From: Phycisphaerales bacterium
GTDB lineage: Bacteria > Planctomycetota > Phycisphaerae > Phycisphaerales > UBA1924
Assembly (NCBI GenBank): GCA_029260555.1
Contig: JAJDCZ010000003.1
Location: forward strand, 124,001-188,000
Length of the DNA: 64,000 bases
Direction: 5' to 3'
Under the pieces are notes generated by a model. It had not been told where the DNA came from. It was given only the letters and a program-made list of their open reading frames with translations, and ran no database searches. Made by a program: the position numbers and the translations under genes. Within the stretch, counting starts at the first letter, position 1. Every line of letters begins with the position of its first letter. Below are positions 1 to 8,410 of this stretch, one piece after another.

Positions 1-295
1 GGTGATGACGACGACGACGACCATGGCGACGATGATGATCACGGCGATGATGATGATGATGACGACGATCATAATGATCACGGCGATGACGATGATGACG
101 ATGATGACGACCATGGCGATGATGGTGATGACGACGATCACAACGATCACGGCGATGATGATGATGACGACGATCACAACGATCATGGCGATGACGACGA
201 CGACGGCGACCATGATGATGACGACGATGGGGATCACGACGGCGATGGCGACGGCGATGACGATGATGACGACGGTGATCACGACGACGATGATT
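1..295. repeat. GAY/CAY low-complexity tract encoding poly-Asp
   Basis: The DNA is a run of GAT/GAC codons broken by GGC, CAT/CAC and AAC. Short units of about 30-36 bp recur imperfectly (an Asp block followed by H-N-D-H-G). Such tracts change length by slippage. Reading other frames gives artefact poly-Thr/Met ORFs that should be ignored. Confidence 0.85.
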
Positions 296-411
296 ACTAT
301 GGAATGGGCGTTCAGTGGTATCCACTGAGAGTGACGGTTGTGGTTTCCTATCAGGGGCCTTATGACACCTCGCCTCAAGAGGTTGCCAGTGTCTCATGGA
401 TCGTGCCATGA
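1..411 (+). CDS. 3' end of a probable pseudopilin with an Asp/His-rich C-terminal stretch
   Basis: Frame 1 is open from the first base to a TGA at 409-411, so this is the C-terminal 136 codons of a gene that starts upstream. The first ~98 codons are almost only Asp, with His, Gly and Asn (GDDDDDDDH- and HNDHG-like runs). The last ~38 residues are ordinary and beta-like (YYGMGVQWYPLRVTVVVSY, ending SWIVP), which resembles the C-terminal strand of type II secretion/type IV pseudopilins. The stop overlaps the ATG of the next gene (ATGA, 408-411), so it is translationally coupled to a PilX-like gene and a prepilin gene. I infer a minor pseudopilin carrying an acidic, probably Ca2+- or metal-binding insertion. 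The N-terminus with any prepilin motif is outside the window, so the family assignment is an inference. Confidence 0.6.
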   Translation, partial: GDDDDDDHGDDDDHGDDDDDDDDHNDHGDDDDDDDDDHGDDGDDDDHNDHGDDDDDDDHNDHGDDDDDGDHDDDDDGDHDGDGDGDDDDDDGDHDDDDYYGMGVQWYPLRVTVVVSYQGPYDTSPQEVASVSWIVP

Positions 412-3398
412 AACAGAGAGTTTGCGTAAGCGTATTGGAGGAATCGGAAGCAGCAGGGGAGAAATCATCCATGGCAGGATTGACGAGGCAATCGGAAAAA
501 CGCAGGCAGCTGGCAAGGACCAGCGCAGTCTGGTTGCAACATGCACCTGGATCAAGAAAGGGTGTGACCAGCGTACTTGCGATGATGCTGTTGATCCTCT
601 TCGGGTCACTGGCAGCAGCCATGGCGATCGTGACGCAAGGCAACCTGCGTACCGCAGGGAGTCATTTGAATGTCATGCATGCCATCGGTGCTGCAGAATC
701 GGGTCTTGAGCTTGCCAAGCACAGGCTTGACGAATCAGCTTCACGATTCGTCGTTGAAAAAGGCATCGTCGACAGCGATTTTGGTTGGGCACTCTGGCAG
801 GGCAATCTGGATAGTGCTGATGGGCAGGTCCAGGTTCTGCCGCCATTGTCTGGCTACGACGAGTATTCCACACCTACGGGCATTGCAGAAGCTCTGGCCA
901 GCTATCACGCTGCGGATGTCAACACCATCCCATGGGGCGGACTGACCTCGCCCGTGATTGGTCCGGCACCTGCGGGCACAGATCTGACAGAGTACAAATC
1001 TGTGGGTTGGGTCTTTACACCCGCAATTGCAATCTATGACAATTCCACCACGGATGTCCCGCCTGTCGCGTTTCAGATTACCTATGCACCTCTGGCCAAC
1101 GGCACAGATATCCGCATGATCGTGACAGGAATCTACACCAGCAACGACCACAACCAGAAACCAATTAAGCGAATGGTGATGGAGGACATGCGCATTGCCA
1201 AACGGGTCAACTATGCCATTCTAGGGCCAAGCCGAATCATGGTTGGGAAAAATGTAACCGTGGAAGGCGACATCGGCGCCAGATACGACGATATTGATCA
1301 GGAAACGGGCTACCCGCTTATTGTGCGATCCGATTTCTATGGCCTGAACTCCGAACTTGACGCAAAGCTTGACCTGTTTTACACCGAGCTGGATGATCAT
1401 GATGTCGATGGTGACAATCGCCTTCGCCTGGGTCATCAAGTCGAGTCAGCAGGTCTGCCAGACCCCCTGGACGACAACTACCAGAATGATCCCTTCCGCG
1501 ATGCAACCCATGATGGCTATGTCGATGAGTTTGATATCTTCATCAATCAGTTCGATGCCAACCTTGACGGTCGCTTGACACTCTCGTCAGAACTCACCGC
1601 TGGAACGCCCGCACAGGGCATGAGCGCTGAGTTCGTCGCTGATGATGGCAGCCCCCTTGATGATGATCTGGCAAGGCTAATCGATTCAGCTCACCCCGAT
1701 CGAAACAACAATGGAGTCTACGGGTTTACCGACATCAACAACAACGGCATCTGGGACCCAGGCTCTGAAACACTCAACGACTACGACGACACTCAGAGCA
1801 TCTACAGGGACCATGTACTGGGGTATCGCGATGGATTTATTGATGCCAAAGATCTCTATGGCAAGCTGACGGGCAGGATCGCCTTTGAAGTCACCGAGTC
1901 GGCACTGTTTGCAGCTCAACCTGATTACATGGATCAGATCGCAGGCTCGATTCAGTACGGAAAATACGCCTCACCGCTCTACTTTGCAGCAAACAATGCC
2001 AGCTTGCCCGAAGTGACCAGCGAGAGCTTTACATCAACGCATAACGCACTGATGGCAGGTGCTGATGGCGCCGGGTTTGATCAGCAGGTGGCTGACAACC
2101 TGGGCATCTCGCTGAGTGATCTGGTTTCTTATGAGGAAACAGGTGTCGATTCTGATCTGCCTCGCTATTACAGGCTTGATCCTGATGCTGACGAGGATGG
2201 GCTTCCTGACAACTGGCAGACCGCCTACTTTGAAAAAATGCCCTTTGCAAGCCCCAACTTTGTGGACTGGTACTACAGACCCGTTTACGAAAACATGGTC
2301 TTCAAGGATGTGCAGATTCCTACAGGAACCAACGCGCTCTTCATCAACTGCACCTTTGCAGGCGTGACTTATGTGCGCACCAGCGCAGACAACCATCATC
2401 CGCTCTGGACGCTCTATGGCAAACTGGCACTGAGCACAGCGATTGAAAAACCCGTACTTACTCCAGTTCGCATCCGTTACGGCGATGACGCAGGCGAAAT
2501 CTCATATCCTGCGATGCTGCCTTCGACTGCGGTGCCACCCGAGCAGATGATTCTGATGGCAAACTCCACGCCGCTTGACAAAGCCGATGTCTCTGCTGAT
2601 GAAGCGGGCACTATTACCAACTTTGATGATCTGCCCGAGCCGTTGATCATCGCTGGCAAACGCATCACTGATTCCAAACTCTTTTCCAACAACCTGCGCT
2701 TCCACGACTGCCTGTTTGTTGGATCGATCGTCAGCGACAAACCGGATCTGTATACCCATGTGCGAAACAAAATGCAGTTCACAGGCAAGACGCGTTTCCT
2801 TACTGAGCATCCCGACGAACCAAACAGTGTCGCGTTGAATCCTGATCCTGAGGATCTGCAGGAGATCGCAAAAAGCTCCATGATGCTGCCTAACTATTCG
2901 GTTGATGTCGGCTCGTTCAACAGCCCCAATGAGCAGGACATCAGGCTTCACGGCGTCGTGATCGCAGGTATCGTCGATGTGCGAGGAAACTTCTCGATCA
3001 ACGGCACGCTCCTGCTCACCTATGACCCGGTCATTGGCGAAGATTCGCTCGAAGACCACATGGGCAACCCCATCGGAAATCCCGCTCTTTACAATGTCTC
3101 ACTCGGATACTTCGGTCCCGATGATGGCGATCAGGAATCGCTCAACCCATACGATCTGCCCATCGTGGATGGCCAGGTCATCGTGGGGTGGGATCTTGAT
3201 GGCGATGGCCTGGCGGATCTGGAGCCCGACGAAACACCCACCCAGGAACAACTCGATGCTGGCGCAGTGGTCGTGCCTTTCCATGGCTTTGGGCGCATCT
3301 CGATCACTTATGACCCGGATATTCCCCTGCCCGATGGGCTGATGCTCCCCGTTCGCGCAAAGCATCTTGCTCACACATACAAGGAGGGTCGACCATGA
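408..3398 (+). CDS. Large PilX-like pilus/pseudopilus assembly protein with EF-hand loops
   Basis: A 996-aa protein (start ATG 408, coupled to the preceding stop; ATG 396 or 471 are alternatives). Residues ~50-80 read RKGVTSVLAMMLLILFGSLA, a single hydrophobic helix in the style of PilX/GspK N-termini, followed by the AAESGLELA segment common to planctomycete members. The rest is extracytoplasmic and contains several Asp-rich loops matching the EF-hand/dockerin pattern DxDxDG: about residues 330 (DVDGDNRL), 365-392, 431-452 (DRNNNG, DINNNG), 591-608 (DPDADEDGLPD) and 928-942 (DLDGDGLADLEPD). This suggests Ca2+-dependent folding, as in calcium-binding pseudopilin tips. It sits between two pseudopilin-like genes with 4-bp overlaps on both sides. 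It is much longer than usual PilX proteins; the function of the large ectodomain is unknown. Confidence 0.75.
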   Translation: MKQRVCVSVLEESEAAGEKSSMAGLTRQSEKRRQLARTSAVWLQHAPGSRKGVTSVLAMMLLILFGSLAAAMAIVTQGNLRTAGSHLNVMHAIGAAESGLELAKHRLDESASRFVVEKGIVDSDFGWALWQGNLDSADGQVQVLPPLSGYDEYSTPTGIAEALASYHAADVNTIPWGGLTSPVIGPAPAGTDLTEYKSVGWVFTPAIAIYDNSTTDVPPVAFQITYAPLANGTDIRMIVTGIYTSNDHNQKPIKRMVMEDMRIAKRVNYAILGPSRIMVGKNVTVEGDIGARYDDIDQETGYPLIVRSDFYGLNSELDAKLDLFYTELDDHDVDGDNRLRLGHQVESAGLPDPLDDNYQNDPFRDATHDGYVDEFDIFINQFDANLDGRLTLSSELTAGTPAQGMSAEFVADDGSPLDDDLARLIDSAHPDRNNNGVYGFTDINNNGIWDPGSETLNDYDDTQSIYRDHVLGYRDGFIDAKDLYGKLTGRIAFEVTESALFAAQPDYMDQIAGSIQYGKYASPLYFAANNASLPEVTSESFTSTHNALMAGADGAGFDQQVADNLGISLSDLVSYEETGVDSDLPRYYRLDPDADEDGLPDNWQTAYFEKMPFASPNFVDWYYRPVYENMVFKDVQIPTGTNALFINCTFAGVTYVRTSADNHHPLWTLYGKLALSTAIEKPVLTPVRIRYGDDAGEISYPAMLPSTAVPPEQMILMANSTPLDKADVSADEAGTITNFDDLPEPLIIAGKRITDSKLFSNNLRFHDCLFVGSIVSDKPDLYTHVRNKMQFTGKTRFLTEHPDEPNSVALNPDPEDLQEIAKSSMMLPNYSVDVGSFNSPNEQDIRLHGVVIAGIVDVRGNFSINGTLLLTYDPVIGEDSLEDHMGNPIGNPALYNVSLGYFGPDDGDQESLNPYDLPIVDGQVIVGWDLDGDGLADLEPDETPTQEQLDAGAVVVPFHGFGRISITYDPDIPLPDGLMLPVRAKHLAHTYKEGRP

Positions 3399-4015
3399 AC
3401 CGCACCCCAGCCCGATCACGCAGACATGGCTTTACGCTTATGGAACTGCTCATCGCGATGGCACTGAGTGTGTCGTTGCTTACCGCAGCAATGGCCGCGC
3501 TTGATGCATCATTTGACAGCTATCGGTACACCAGCGAGTCAGCTTCCACCCATGTGGTTTCACGCGTCGTCATGCACCGCATGCTTGCACTGATCCGCAC
3601 TGGCGATGAGTTTGGGCCTTACCCGATGGATGTGCTTGATGCCAACGAAAACCCGCTTCAGTCTGATTATGTTGAGTTTGTCTCACTCAATGACGAAGCC
3701 AACGACCTCCAGCAAATCACACGCATCGAACGAAGAGATGCGCCAACCGGGTCCACTTCGCCATACGAACTCTGGTACATTCTCACAACCATAGAAGATG
3801 GCAGCATCAACTCTACTGAGGAAAGGCCACTCATGAAAGGCATCATTGATGCCGTCTTTACTCTGGAATATGACCGGGGACCAAGACTCCGCCGCGCTAC
3901 CATCGACCTGACCATCGAGTCAAGCCCTGATGCTGCAGCTATCGAAATCAATGGCGATATTGTGCCTCGCACCATCAGGCTTGTGGCATCTGCAACCCCC
4001 AGACGAATCGACTAA
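3395..4015 (+). CDS. Prepilin-type cleavage/methylation domain protein (pseudopilin)
   Basis: A 206-aa protein with a class III prepilin signal: Arg-rich leader, then HGFTLMELLIAMALSVSLL. Prepilin peptidase would cut after Gly12, leaving Phe as residue 1 and Glu at mature position 5. The hydrophobic helix covers about residues 13-35 and the rest is a soluble pseudopilin domain, GspJ-like by length and position. The start ATG overlaps the stop of the PilX-like gene (ATGA). This is the last gene of the operon and is followed by a hairpin terminator. Substrate or appendage type cannot be told from the sequence. Confidence 0.85.
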   Translation: MNRTPARSRRHGFTLMELLIAMALSVSLLTAAMAALDASFDSYRYTSESASTHVVSRVVMHRMLALIRTGDEFGPYPMDVLDANENPLQSDYVEFVSLNDEANDLQQITRIERRDAPTGSTSPYELWYILTTIEDGSINSTEERPLMKGIIDAVFTLEYDRGPRLRRATIDLTIESSPDAAAIEINGDIVPRTIRLVASATPRRID

Positions 4016-4038
4016 AAACCGTATTACTCAGGCTGATA

Positions 4039-4083
4039 GCCCACCCGCGCGATGATCATCTGGTCATCAGCGGGTGGGTTTCT
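4039..4083 (+). terminator. Terminator of the pseudopilin operon, shared with a convergent gene
   Basis: A 10-bp stem (GCCCACCCGC at 4039-4048 with GCGGGTGGGT at 4070-4079) closes a 21-nt loop and is followed by TTTCTTTG on the plus strand. The right arm lies inside the last codons of the minus-strand DUF1801 gene. Confidence 0.7.
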
Positions 4084-4576
4084 TTGTAATTTTCTTCGAC
4101 GCAGTTTTTTTACGGGTTGGTCTTGGTGCATTCAATGCTGATTCATACGAATTGATGAACTTGTCGACAGTCATTTTTTTGACCATCTGGCCGATGACAT
4201 TCAGCGCCAGATCATCCAGCTTCTTGAACCGCAAGCAGGATTTGCCCATATCCAGCTTCTTGCCCGTTTTGGCCCATGCCTTTTCAAACCAGGCGAGATC
4301 ATCTGCGTCTGTATAGAGACAGAACATGTACAATGCCATGTGGTTTTTCTGCGAGGCAATGTTCATAAAAGGCAATGGCTGCTTTGGATTGCAGTGATAT
4401 CCCGCGGGGTACACACTGTGAGGCACGCAATAACCGATCATGCCAGAAGCCATCGTTTCAACCACCCGCTCGTCGAGATTATCCAGGACGATCTGCCTGA
4501 GCGTCTGGATTGCTTCTCGTCGATCAACTGGCAACTCTTCTAGATATGCATTGACAGTTTTGGCATCGCTTTGCAT
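4067..4576 (-). CDS. DUF1801 (YdhG-like) domain protein
   Basis: 169 aa. Residues ~10-140 fit the DUF1801/YdhG fold: an N-terminal helical part (VNAYLEELPVDRREAIQTLRQIV), the ETMASGMIGYCVP segment, and KNHMALYMF followed by GKSCLRFKKLDDL. The family is widespread and its biochemical role is not established. The C-terminus adds a Lys/Thr-rich tail (RKKTASKKITKKPTR), which could bind nucleic acid. It converges on the pseudopilin operon and overlaps that operon's terminator. No operon partner is evident. Confidence 0.8.
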   Translation of the reverse strand: MQSDAKTVNAYLEELPVDRREAIQTLRQIVLDNLDERVVETMASGMIGYCVPHSVYPAGYHCNPKQPLPFMNIASQKNHMALYMFCLYTDADDLAWFEKAWAKTGKKLDMGKSCLRFKKLDDLALNVIGQMVKKMTVDKFINSYESALNAPRPTRKKTASKKITKKPTR

Positions 4577-4621
4577 GAGCAGACCTTGTTCAATCCATAT
4601 TGACTTGGCAGGTCAGTGTGT

Positions 4622-5581
4622 TCAGCCGCCGCCACCGGGTCGATCACTGCGAACGGGCTTGCCGCCGACAACTGCGGTGACAGGCTGTTTGCCAAAGCCA
4701 TCGAGTTTGCTGATACCTGTGTCCATGTTGAGCGAGACATAACGCCTGCCTTTGACGGTGCGGGCGTTCTGGAGTCGCGATGGCCAGAAGGGATAGCCAT
4801 TGATGTTCCGGTGGATGTAATCAGGTGCTTTGACGATGATGCTGCCTTGGAAATAGCGTATTGAAGCTGCATCGCCACCATTGTCTTCCCACTGCTCAGG
4901 CTCGACGAGTGTGGTGAGCAGATCGATGATTTCCTGGGCTTTATCTTGCCGGTTCAGCGTTTCGTTTTCGTTATTTTGCTGATCGTTGCGGAACGGGCTT
5001 CGGCCGCCGCCGCCACCGCCCTGGTTTGACTGAAGAACAGACTGCAGATCAATATCCGGCACTTCGTCGTATGTCGGAATTTCAAACAGGAGATCGCTGA
5101 TGTCGTAAATCTCCAGGCGAGTTCGGCGATTGAGCCTTTCCTTGGGGCCAACCTCAAGCTCACCCCAGGGGGTCAGCTGCCAAGTATTGGCTGTGGGATC
5201 GCCAAAATCAGACTTTGCTTTGGCAAGAACCATCTCGATCACAGTGAGCACCGGCTTGTTGCGAACCTTCAGCGTAATCTGCTCGTCCTTGTCCATCCCG
5301 ATTCCGGTCCGCTCGTCGATCCAGAGCGGAATGATCTCTGCGCCGGAATACTCGGTCAGAAAGGTCATGATGTCTTCAAGACGCTGCTCGGTGAACTCAA
5401 CATCAAGTCGCCGCGTCAAAAGCCCCAGCGTCCTTCGCATCGCAGCATAATCCTGCTCCATCTGCGCCGAAGCGGATGTATTGGCCATGGGTGTCACTGA
5501 AGAAAGCGGGCTCAGTGTCAGCGTTGCAGCCAAGGCACACGCTGATATCAGTCTGGCTGTGGAACCTGTCAAATACTTCAT
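4622..5581 (-). CDS. Secreted STN/secretin N-domain-like protein
   Basis: 319 aa from the third in-frame ATG (MKYLTGSTARL), chosen because GGAG lies 9 nt upstream and a signal peptide follows directly (cleavage near SASA-Q, residue ~40). Residues ~60-140 match the STN/secretin N-domain pattern: LDVEFTEQRLEDIMTFLTEYSG, then an ITLKVRNKPVLTVIEMVL segment. A second, N1-like part (YDISDLLFEIPTYDEVPDIDL, then LLTTLVEPEQWEDNG and GSIIVKAPDYIHRNI) follows, split by a Gly/Gln/Asn-rich linker. There is no secretin pore domain, so it is not a full GspD. Its closeness to the pseudopilin operon suggests a periplasmic partner of that machine, but the link is inferred. The C-terminal tail is Gly-rich. Confidence 0.7.
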   Translation of the reverse strand: MKYLTGSTARLISACALAATLTLSPLSSVTPMANTSASAQMEQDYAAMRRTLGLLTRRLDVEFTEQRLEDIMTFLTEYSGAEIIPLWIDERTGIGMDKDEQITLKVRNKPVLTVIEMVLAKAKSDFGDPTANTWQLTPWGELEVGPKERLNRRTRLEIYDISDLLFEIPTYDEVPDIDLQSVLQSNQGGGGGGRSPFRNDQQNNENETLNRQDKAQEIIDLLTTLVEPEQWEDNGGDAASIRYFQGSIIVKAPDYIHRNINGYPFWPSRLQNARTVKGRRYVSLNMDTGISKLDGFGKQPVTAVVGGKPVRSDRPGGGG

Positions 5582-6197
5582 GTCCATGGTCTCCATTTCG
5601 TTTTTGCATGACCCGTGCCAATCAGGGGATCTTTCGATCGACTCACCCATGCTCACCCATGATTATCCTGACTCGGCAGGCCCAATCTACCCATCGTCCG
5701 GGTTGCCTGCACTTATTCATCCGTGTCGCTGCCATCGGTTCTTGTTTGGTATTGTACTGAATAACACCTGAGCAAGCCCGCGAAAAGTGTGTTTTGGACC
5801 CATTGCATGTTCGGGTTATGGCCGATTCCTTGCTCATCGTTCACCAAACCCTGTACCTGTTCAGACTCCGACCCCGAATAATAGTTCCATCGCCCATATC
5901 TCTCATCGGCCAACCAAAGCCCTGCGTCGATCTTCAGCGGATCTCAGCTCACTATATAAATATCCCTGATCTTAATGTCTGTGTCCAAAGTCAGCTCAAA
6001 ACAGGGCCGATACACCACGCACATCAGCACGATTGTCTCGTCTGATGCGTTCCTGCTAGACACAAACCAAGCCCAAGCCCAATCCCAAGGCTCAAACACA
6101 ACTCAAAGAAACAAACACGGGCAATTATGCCCAAAAACTGTCCTGCGCCAACATGACGCACTCTGACCCCATTTTCTCACAAAAAGGAATCAAGATC
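5582..6197. other. Long intergenic region, no gene recognised
   Basis: 616 bp between a minus-strand start and a plus-strand start. Short open frames exist on both strands but none has a convincing start, domain or codon bias. A TATAAA-like box at 5955 lacks a good -35 partner. It presumably holds the divergent promoters. Confidence 0.5.
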
Positions 6198-6971
6198 ATG
6201 ACCACATTCACAAACTCAGGTACATTTACATCACCCTTCGGATATGGCTACACACCCTGGAACAACTTCAATAACTCGCCTTGGAACGGCTTTGGCTCAT
6301 TTAGCCCCAGCAACTTCTCAGGCTTTAGCTCCACCCCGTGGAATGGCTTTGACTCATTCAGCCCCAGCAACTTCTCCGGTCACAACTCCACCCCCTGGAA
6401 CGGCTTTGGCTCATACAGCCCCAGCAACTTCTCCGGTCACAACTCCACCCCCTGGAACGGCTTTGGCTCATTCAGCCCCAGCAACTTCTCAGGTCACAAC
6501 TCCACCCCCTGGAACGGCTTTGGCTCATTCAGCCCCAGCAACTTCTCAGGCTTCAGCTCCACCCCATGGAATGGCTTTGGCTCATTCAACCCCAACAGCT
6601 TCTCAGGCTTCAGCTCTACCCCCTGGAATGGCTTTGGTCCTTTCACCGGTGGCAACTTCACTGGCTTTGGTGGCGTTCCCTTTTCGACAGCTGGCAACAC
6701 CAGCGTAAATGGCAACACCGTCTCTAATCCCACCAGCACCACGACTGGTACTCCCACCAGTGTTCCCAGCACCAACTCGGCTCATGGCATGCACTCTTCG
6801 GACTTCTCTGGCGCACAGTTCGCATCCCCCTTCGCCTCAGTCTTTGGTTTCACCCCATGGCAGGCATCCCCCTTCGGCTTCGTGCCCAACTATGGCTTTG
6901 CCCCTACTTCTCAGGTGAGTGGCTGCTGCTCCAGCGCAGGCCCCATCAGCCTCAACCGCGAAGTCGCCTGA
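6198..6971 (+). CDS. Aromatic low-complexity repeat protein (Trp/Phe/Asn/Ser/Gly)
   Basis: 257 aa. ATG 6198 is chosen because AAAGGA lies about 9 nt upstream; an ATG at 6153 is in frame but has no such site. No signal peptide or membrane helix is visible. Residues ~26-158 are seven tandem 19-residue units of the type STPWNGFGSFSPSNFSGHN, each with one Trp and four Phe. The remainder keeps the same style (TPWQASPFGF, FASPFASVFGF) and ends with a short tail containing CC. There are almost no charged residues. I do not recognise a family. FG- and aromatic-rich disordered sequences of this kind can phase-separate or act as adhesive/structural material, but no function can be assigned here. It is monocistronic, with its own terminator. 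Confidence 0.7.
   Translation: MTTFTNSGTFTSPFGYGYTPWNNFNNSPWNGFGSFSPSNFSGFSSTPWNGFDSFSPSNFSGHNSTPWNGFGSYSPSNFSGHNSTPWNGFGSFSPSNFSGHNSTPWNGFGSFSPSNFSGFSSTPWNGFGSFNPNSFSGFSSTPWNGFGPFTGGNFTGFGGVPFSTAGNTSVNGNTVSNPTSTTTGTPTSVPSTNSAHGMHSSDFSGAQFASPFASVFGFTPWQASPFGFVPNYGFAPTSQVSGCCSSAGPISLNREVA
6273..6671 (+). repeat. Seven tandem 57-bp coding repeats
   Basis: Units start at 6273, 6330, 6387, 6444, 6501, 6558 and 6615. Copies 3, 4 and 5 are nearly identical at the DNA level, and the outer copies have diverged. All keep frame, so copy number can change without frameshift. Confidence 0.95.
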
Positions 6972-7001
6972 TCGATCAAACAACCTGAACTAAAAAGATA
7001 C

Positions 7002-7036
7002 TCGGTTGGAACCCGTTTCCAGCCGAGCTTTTTTAA
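7002..7036 (+). terminator. Rho-independent terminator of the repeat-protein gene
   Basis: CTCGGTTGGAA at 7002-7012 pairs with TTCCAGCCGAG at 7018-7028 (one G-U pair) around a short loop, followed by CTTTTTTA. Confidence 0.85.
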
Positions 7037-7050
7037 TTGATGGCATTTAA

Positions 7051-7074
7051 CGAGCCGCGACCGTGAGGGAGCGA
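7051..7074 (+). repeat. Dispersed 24-bp repeat, copy 1
   Basis: Begins ACGAGCCGCGACC and ends GAGGGAGCG. An identical 24-bp copy in the same orientation occurs at 11546-11569, inside a gene. It lies in noncoding DNA here. Confidence 0.8.
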
Positions 7075-7176
7075 TTGGCTAGTGCTGAGAACTCGAAGAT
7101 CGCATCCACACGATCGCTACGATCCGAGTTCTGAACCCGATGCTGTCGTCAGACAGGACAGGAACTGCACTCATGC

Positions 7177-8349
7177 CTAAGGCACAATCTTCAACACACG
7201 ACCCGTCTTGTGATCAAGGATGTAAAGCTCACCCTCTTGATCTCGCGCAAAGCTTGATATTGCCAACTGAGTCCCCGAATCCCCAAACCCCGCTCCGAGT
7301 TCTCGCGTGTGTTCAACCACATCGTCAGCCTTGCCGTTTTTAAGCTTGAACGACCAGATCGACCCCATCATGAAATCCGCAAAGATGTACCGATTCTCAA
7401 GTGATGGGATTTTGGACCCTTCATAAAAATACCCCCCGGTGACCGATCCCCCTCCTGTCATGCGAGATTGCCGATATGCCCACACAGGCTCCACCAGATT
7501 CGCAGGCACTTTTCCCTCAAACTTGGATAGTTTGAATCGCTCTTTGGCTTCCATGATGTTCCAGCCAAAGTTCTGGCCCCCCTTGCTGTCAGCCTCGATC
7601 AGATCGATTTCTTCAAAACGATTCTGCCCTACATCGCCGATCCACATGCGTCCCCTGGAATCGAAGTTGAACTTCCACGGATTACGCAAGCCATACGCCC
7701 AGATTTCGCCTCGCTTGCCTTGTTGACCAGCAAACGGGTTGTCCTCTGGAATGGCATATGCAAGCCCCTGGTCAGGCGTGCTGCTGATGTCTATTCGTAA
7801 AATGGTAGCCAGCAGAGTATTTGTATTTTGCCCATGGGAATGCGGGTCGTTTGCTGCACCACCATCGCCCAGCCCGATGTAAAGCATGCCATCAGGTCCA
7901 ATCTCCAGATGCCCCCCGTCATGGTTGCCATAAGGCTGATCCACCGTCAAAAGCACCTGCTCTGAGTCGTTCTCAATCTCATAAGGCGTGGTAATAGTAA
8001 ACCTTGATACATGCGTCGTGCCTCCGGTCCCCGTGTAGTTCAGATACACAAAGTGATTCTCAGAAAAGTTCGGGTCCAGTGCCATACCCAGAAGCCCCTG
8101 CTCCCAGTTCTTGGAAGTAAAGTTTGACTTGTCAGCCACAAACGCCGGCTTATCAAGGAGCTTGTTGTCCTCAATCACCCGTATTCGCCCCACTTGCTCA
8201 ACAACATAAAACCGACTCTTGTGCGTAGGGTCCTGGACCATCGAAACTGGTTTTTTGAGCCCCTTTACCCACACCTGAGTCTGCTGAGCCAGCGACTGCT
8301 GACAGAAACCCAAAGCCAGGCATACGACCATGATTGCTGATCTTTTCAT
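7177..8349 (-). CDS. PQQ-type glucose/sorbosone dehydrogenase-like protein
   Basis: 390 aa with an N-terminal signal peptide (cleavage near SLAQ, residue ~22). The body follows the soluble aldose (GSDH) six-bladed propeller family: KPVSMVQDPTHKSRFYVVEQVGRIRV, then EQGLLGMALDPNF, HDGGHLEIGPDGMLYIGLGDGG, the N-P-F motif (EDNPFAG), EIWAYGLRNPWKF and WIGDVGQNRFEEID. The conserved H-D-G-G-H and R-N-P segments that line the PQQ/substrate site are present. The likely role is periplasmic oxidation of a sugar, feeding electrons to the respiratory chain. No PQQ biosynthesis genes are in the window. It is divergent from panB with 61 bp between starts. Many family members have unproven substrates. Confidence 0.85.
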   Translation of the reverse strand: MKRSAIMVVCLALGFCQQSLAQQTQVWVKGLKKPVSMVQDPTHKSRFYVVEQVGRIRVIEDNKLLDKPAFVADKSNFTSKNWEQGLLGMALDPNFSENHFVYLNYTGTGGTTHVSRFTITTPYEIENDSEQVLLTVDQPYGNHDGGHLEIGPDGMLYIGLGDGGAANDPHSHGQNTNTLLATILRIDISSTPDQGLAYAIPEDNPFAGQQGKRGEIWAYGLRNPWKFNFDSRGRMWIGDVGQNRFEEIDLIEADSKGGQNFGWNIMEAKERFKLSKFEGKVPANLVEPVWAYRQSRMTGGGSVTGGYFYEGSKIPSLENRYIFADFMMGSIWSFKLKNGKADDVVEHTRELGAGFGDSGTQLAISSFARDQEGELYILDHKTGRVLKIVP

Positions 8350-8410
8350 GCCAAGAGCTTATCCAGCAGATTGATTCGTCGCTTCAAGCCCGCCCTCCTA
8401 TACTTTTCTT

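Noticed and set aside
2-328. Open frame giving poly-Met/Thr protein
   Set aside because: It is the +1 shadow of the GAY-rich Asp tract; frame 1 continues into a sensible protein tail and couples to the next gene.
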